Origin: Gari tellinella | Lineage: Eukaryota; Mollusca; Bivalvia; Cardiida; Psammobiidae | Length of the DNA: 64,000 nt | Direction of reading: 5' to 3' | NCBI GenBank assembly: GCA_922989275.2 | Contig: OV277858.1 | Span: 9,672,001-9,736,000 of the forward strand | In this document: positions 60,639 to 64,000 of the stretch, piece by piece | How positions within the stretch are numbered: the first letter of the stretch is position 1 | Layout of the letters: every line of letters begins with the position of its first letter | The notes under the pieces: model-generated | Database searches by the model: none | Seen by the model: only the letters and a program-made list of their open reading frames with translations | What the model was told of the DNA's origin: nothing | Position numbers and translations under genes: made by a program

Positions 60639-61620
60639 GCAGTTCTGTAAAAGCCAAAATATTTGTTTTTCACATCAAGTGTCTACTTTTGTTGCTATAA
60701 CACATACACCCTGTATGCCACATCACAGCTCTCCCATGTATTGCATTCTACATGGTGACATTGCTATACCGGTATATGATTAAAATATTTACCTGCCGCT
60801 TTCTCTTTGGACATTAGCAACACTCCAGCTGACATTATTAGTAAGGCTGCCATCTTTGTGCCTTGTCTGACAAGATTTTTGTCTGAACTGTTCCTCTTAT
60901 TAATATGATATGGAGAAGGAGATAAGGCCAAGCACACTGCCCTGACGGATGCCACTGTCTATCTTGTAAGTGGCAGCCCCTAAAAATCTACAAAGAAACA
61001 AAATTGAATATTTTAAGCAATAAATATTTGTATGAACTGTTTTATATATGCCAGTGATGAATATTGCCTACAGTTCGGAGTCTTATAGTCATTAAAATTG
61101 CAATGGACTCATACTGTCAAGAAATTATGACATCATGAGTGTTTTGGCCTTTGTTTACATTTTAAAAGATCATTGAAAACGCTAATGTTTAAGTTCTAGG
61201 GAAAAAAACATTTCCCAATTTTTCTTTTTTTTAACTATGATCACTGCATTTATAGCCAAACGTAGATTTAAAAAACTTGGTCACTAAATTAGAATGTCCG
61301 ATCCATTCGTTGCTATGAATTTACAAACAATTTATTTCCACACTCAAAATTTACACAATAAGTTTCCACAAACACCTTTAAAATAAAATCTTATAGCAAT
61401 AAAAGCGATCATATTTCCCACGAAACTGACGCTGTTGCAAATAAATTTAGAAATTTCGATGGGAGACTGTATCGGTATGAAGGAATTATCTGTATGTCTA
61501 TAGCCCTTTTTGAATTAGTGTACCACTCTATCACACTGAATGCAGACATCACTGAAGAATGATTGCTGTTTTCCATGCGATATTGATTTACGACTAAGCA
61601 GTTCTGCAAAAGATATTTTT
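60639..61620. repeat. Local tandem duplication, copy 2 (~960 bp)
   Basis: It is aligned with 61,600-62,560 over its whole length. 'ccggtatatgat' is at 60769 and 61731, a 962-bp shift, and 'aatttcgatgggagact' near the far end is also shared. It contains the exon at 60793. Confidence 0.75.
60793..60866 (-). CDS. Duplicated short exon, copy 2
   Basis: The acceptor is caaaaatcttgtcag and the donor GGCAG|GTAAATATT. The 74 nt, phase 0 in and phase 2 out, read TRHKDGSLTNNVSWSVANVQ then RESGR. Compared with copy 3 at 61755, several differences fall at third codon positions of this frame (GGC/GGA, AGT/AGC, AGC/AGT), supporting it over the alternative ATG-starting frame. The exit phase fits the SET-flank exon at 56925. 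No domain is recognised. Confidence 0.45.
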
Positions 61621-62560
61621 GTTTCAACTCATTAAGTTTCTATCTTTCTCGCTTTCACACAAGTCATACACCTTGTGTACCACATCACAGCTCTCCCATA
61701 TGTTGTGTTCTAGACTGCGAAAGCGGTACACCGGTATATGATTTAAATATTTACCTGCCACTTTCTCTTTGGACACTAGCAATGCTCCAGCTGACATTAT
61801 CGATAAGGCTTCCATCATTGTTCTGATCTGTTCCTCTTAGTTATGATATGGAGAAGAAGATTAGGCCCAGTACACCTCCTTGAGGGATGCCACTGTCTGT
61901 CTTGTAAGCCCCTAAATAATCTACAAAGAAAACAAAATTGATTAGGCCTATATTAAGCAATAAATATTTGTATGAACTATATCATATGCCAGTGATAAAT
62001 TTAGCCTAAGTCCTATACTCATTAAAATTGCCATGGGCTCATTTGTCAAGTTATAATGTTCAGTATGAGTCTCATGGCCTTTGTAAGTTTGTTTATATTT
62101 TGATAGATCTGAAAACTCCCAAGGAAAAAAAATATTTACAAAATGTTCATTCTCAGGACAAACCATTCTGATCTTAGATTATGAATATCACTATTATAAA
62201 GTGACACTAGTCCTACATATTTTTTTTAAAATCGTCCGTAAATGAGAATGTCCGTACTCGATCGGGGCTACGAAATTACAATAATTAATTTCCACGGTCA
62301 AATTTTACACAATAAGTTTAGAATCTACATAAACTTCTTTAAAATGAAATCTGATATTGATTTATCGATAAACGCGATCGTATTTTGCTATGAAACTTAC
62401 ACTGTTGCAAATATATTAAGAATTTTCGATGGGAGACTTTGTCATCTTCAAATAAATAACAATGGCGATTGGAGATTACGGTCCCGTTATATTAATTTTG
62501 TAAACAACAATACCGGTTATTGTTGATTTCATCATTCATTAGTATTTATTCAAATGTGAA
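61600..62560. repeat. Local tandem duplication, copy 3
   Basis: It is the second member of the 962-bp tandem pair. The plus frame at 62242-62526 lies in it, but the homologous part of copy 2 is not open, so it is not a gene. Confidence 0.75.
61755..61822 (-). CDS. Duplicated short exon, copy 3
   Basis: The acceptor is gaggaacagatcag and the donor GGCAG|GTAAATATT. The 68 nt, phase 0 in and phase 2 out, read NNDGSLIDNVSWSIASVQRE then SGR. A further upstream acceptor (ttttgttttctttgtag, about 61,923) leads to a stop in every frame before this point. It is possibly alternative with copy 2. Confidence 0.45.
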
Positions 62561-62768
62561 ACTTTTTCGCAAACTGTATAACGGAATTTTCTGTATGTCT
62601 ACCATTTTGGATAAGCCTAGCGTATCCGTTTAAAATGGCGTCGCGTTTTGTACACATTTCAAGTTACATAATTATGTCGACGATCGTCTTATATTAATGA
62701 ATGATTGTTTTTTCTGAAGCTAAAGCAATGTAGAATGCATCTATATATCATCTAAATATGCTATTTAC

Positions 62769-62943
62769 CTCCTGGTTGGGTTTGGTTAGCTTTCACTTCT
62801 TTTTGTGCAGACGTAGTTGATATTTTCGAAAGTAGCGCTGGTAGGAAATTACGCGATCTGATTGGATAAATCTGAACAAGTACCCGAAAGGGAATATAAG
62901 AGCAACTCCCAATTTTAGATAGATAGAGAGAAACCGATTCCAT
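62769..62943 (-). CDS. Possible first coding exon
   Basis: The ATG at 62943 opens MESVSLYLSKIGSCSYIPFR .. STTSAQKEVKANQTQPGG to a donor, GGAG|GTAAATAG, in phase 1. The exit phase does not match the phase-0 entry of the duplicated exons, so it may be 5' UTR, belong to another transcript, or join an exon I missed. Confidence 0.3.
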
Positions 62944-62999
62944 ACTAGATTTAATTAAGTAGATTAACTCTGCAAATATTAAAAAGAAAAAAAAATGAG

Positions 63000-64000
63000 A
63001 CAAACTTCATTGTTGGGACCCATATATTTATCCGAAAATATATCTCCTTCCCCCTAACGGCCTTGATTTGTTGCAGGGGAGATAACCGTTGTATGCCATT
63101 GCTGTTACGACATTGAAATATATCTTCTCATTTTTTTTTAGAAAAAAGGGAACACTTACAATATTGGTGTGGGGCATGATTTTAATAATAAAAAAAAGGA
63201 TAATTTACTTTTAGTTAAATAGATCTATTTCAACTGTTATCTAAATTTTGATAGACACAATCACGACAATTAACGTAGTCTGGTCTACTAAATTTTCCCA
63301 CTGAAAAAAATTAACAAAATGTCGATTCTGAATCGTTTTTCAAAAGCACATGCATCTGTTAACTCCAAAATCCTAGTATGGAAACACCCTTGGTTGCTTA
63401 GAAAATTGGGACAAACTTGCAACAATGTCGTTGTTTTATAAAATATGCAAACGTGAACTGAAGTAAGTGCAATTGTTTTGTTGTCGTTTTTTGAGTTCAC
63501 TGTTCGATATCGTCTTTCAGAACTCGGCCTTAAAAATGAAAATACAAATAGTCTATCTTATTCTACATATGAATATAGAACCAGATATTTTGACAGAATC
63601 GTCGTTGGTCTCGTAAAAAAATCTTGATTTCCATGTAAAAAAATATTGATATTTTTCACAAAATATGCTTGATTCTCATACATCAGAACCTACCCATGTT
63701 TCCAGAAGCCTAAAAACGGCTTGATATTGCGTGTGCGATCTGCTTACATCATCACAAAAGCGTTTCCGGTTTGGGTATTATATGTTGACGGCACCCCCCC
63801 CCCAAAAAAAAAAAAAAAAAAAAAAAAACACCAACAAAAAAACCAACAACAACGGAATTATAGACTAGTGAAACTTTGAAAAAAAAATCATATTTTCAAA
63901 AAAAAAATTCCAAAATTGATTACATCCCTTACTTCTTTTTAATGTCAACTTCAAGGACTCTGTTCAAATATATAGAGGATAATTGTTTGTTTCAGTGTAT
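63000..64000. other. No gene seen; low-complexity tracts
   Basis: AT-rich sequence with a C10-A20-type tract at 63,796-63,828 and another poly-A run at 63,880-63,906. The minus frame at 63,288-63,500 has no recognised motif or splice sites. Confidence 0.5.

Noticed and set aside
61800..61925. Reverse-transcriptase-like motif SGIPQGGVLGLIFF
   Set aside because: It resembles the VPQGSVLGP box, but there is no YxDD or other RT motif nearby, a stop follows, and the homologous copies do not keep the frame.
62242..62526. 94-codon plus-strand gene
   Set aside because: It lies in duplication copy 3; the matching part of copy 2 (about 61,300-61,600) is interrupted.

Overview
The window looks like nuclear DNA of a bivalve mollusc, probably a heterodont clam or mussel. 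It is AT-rich and intron-rich, has no bacterial features, and is packed with mollusc-type interspersed repeats: hairpin-ended 'GAGCC..GGCTC ... GCTCACC' elements and TTAA-flanked palindromic MITEs built on AGTTTGGATCCTGATGAG. The species assignment rests on repeat style, not on a gene match.

Two kinds of coding sequence stand out. (1) A chain of minus-strand exons runs from about 63 kb down to 1.9 kb. Exons at 56.9, 52.6 and 51.4 kb encode a SET lysine-methyltransferase domain resembling the KMT5A/SET8 type. A possible 16-nt microexon (50.3 kb) and two duplicated cassette exons (28.1 and 27.4 kb) follow. A 1.66-kb exon (23.8-22.2 kb) carries an 11-residue HEPQSS-type repeat and ends in the first strand of a BRCT domain. 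Exons at 15.4, 13.9, 12.0, 7.2 and 3.36 kb complete two tandem BRCT repeats, an MDC1/BRCA1-like layout. Intron phases agree at every junction within the SET block and from the repeat exon through to 3.36 kb. The last exon finishes BRCT2 and then runs in frame into a zinc-finger plus tyrosine-recombinase-like sequence of apparent mobile origin. Exon-length arithmetic exposes three single-base indels (two in homopolymers) and one TGA, so the locus is either degenerate or carries uncorrected long-read errors. SET and BRCT blocks may be one very long gene or two neighbours.

(2) At 36,738-43,733 lies a nearly 7-kb DNA transposon on the plus strand. It has terminal inverted repeats, a flanking AATAT duplication, at least three coding exons and a protein of about 1,220 residues with an XPG/FEN1-like nuclease region and a C-terminal CXC cysteine-rich domain. 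It is probably Academ-like.

Most of the rest is repeat. More than 15 composite elements have a 5' hairpin word, internal tandem monomers of roughly 145-165 bp, a GGAC-rich microsatellite and a 3' hairpin. The 5' word and the last arm of the 3' hairpin are complementary and co-vary between families. Other elements include a hAT MITE with an 8-bp TSD, a Mutator-like minisatellite element with a 9-bp TSD, an inverted-repeat minisatellite element with a CCGG TSD, tRNA-derived SINEs, TTAA and TA palindromic MITEs, a palindromic satellite block near 57.5 kb, and a local triplication (58.2, 60.7, 61.7 kb) that copies a short exon. Regions 28.2-31.2 kb and 47.2-48.8 kb hold nothing I can name.
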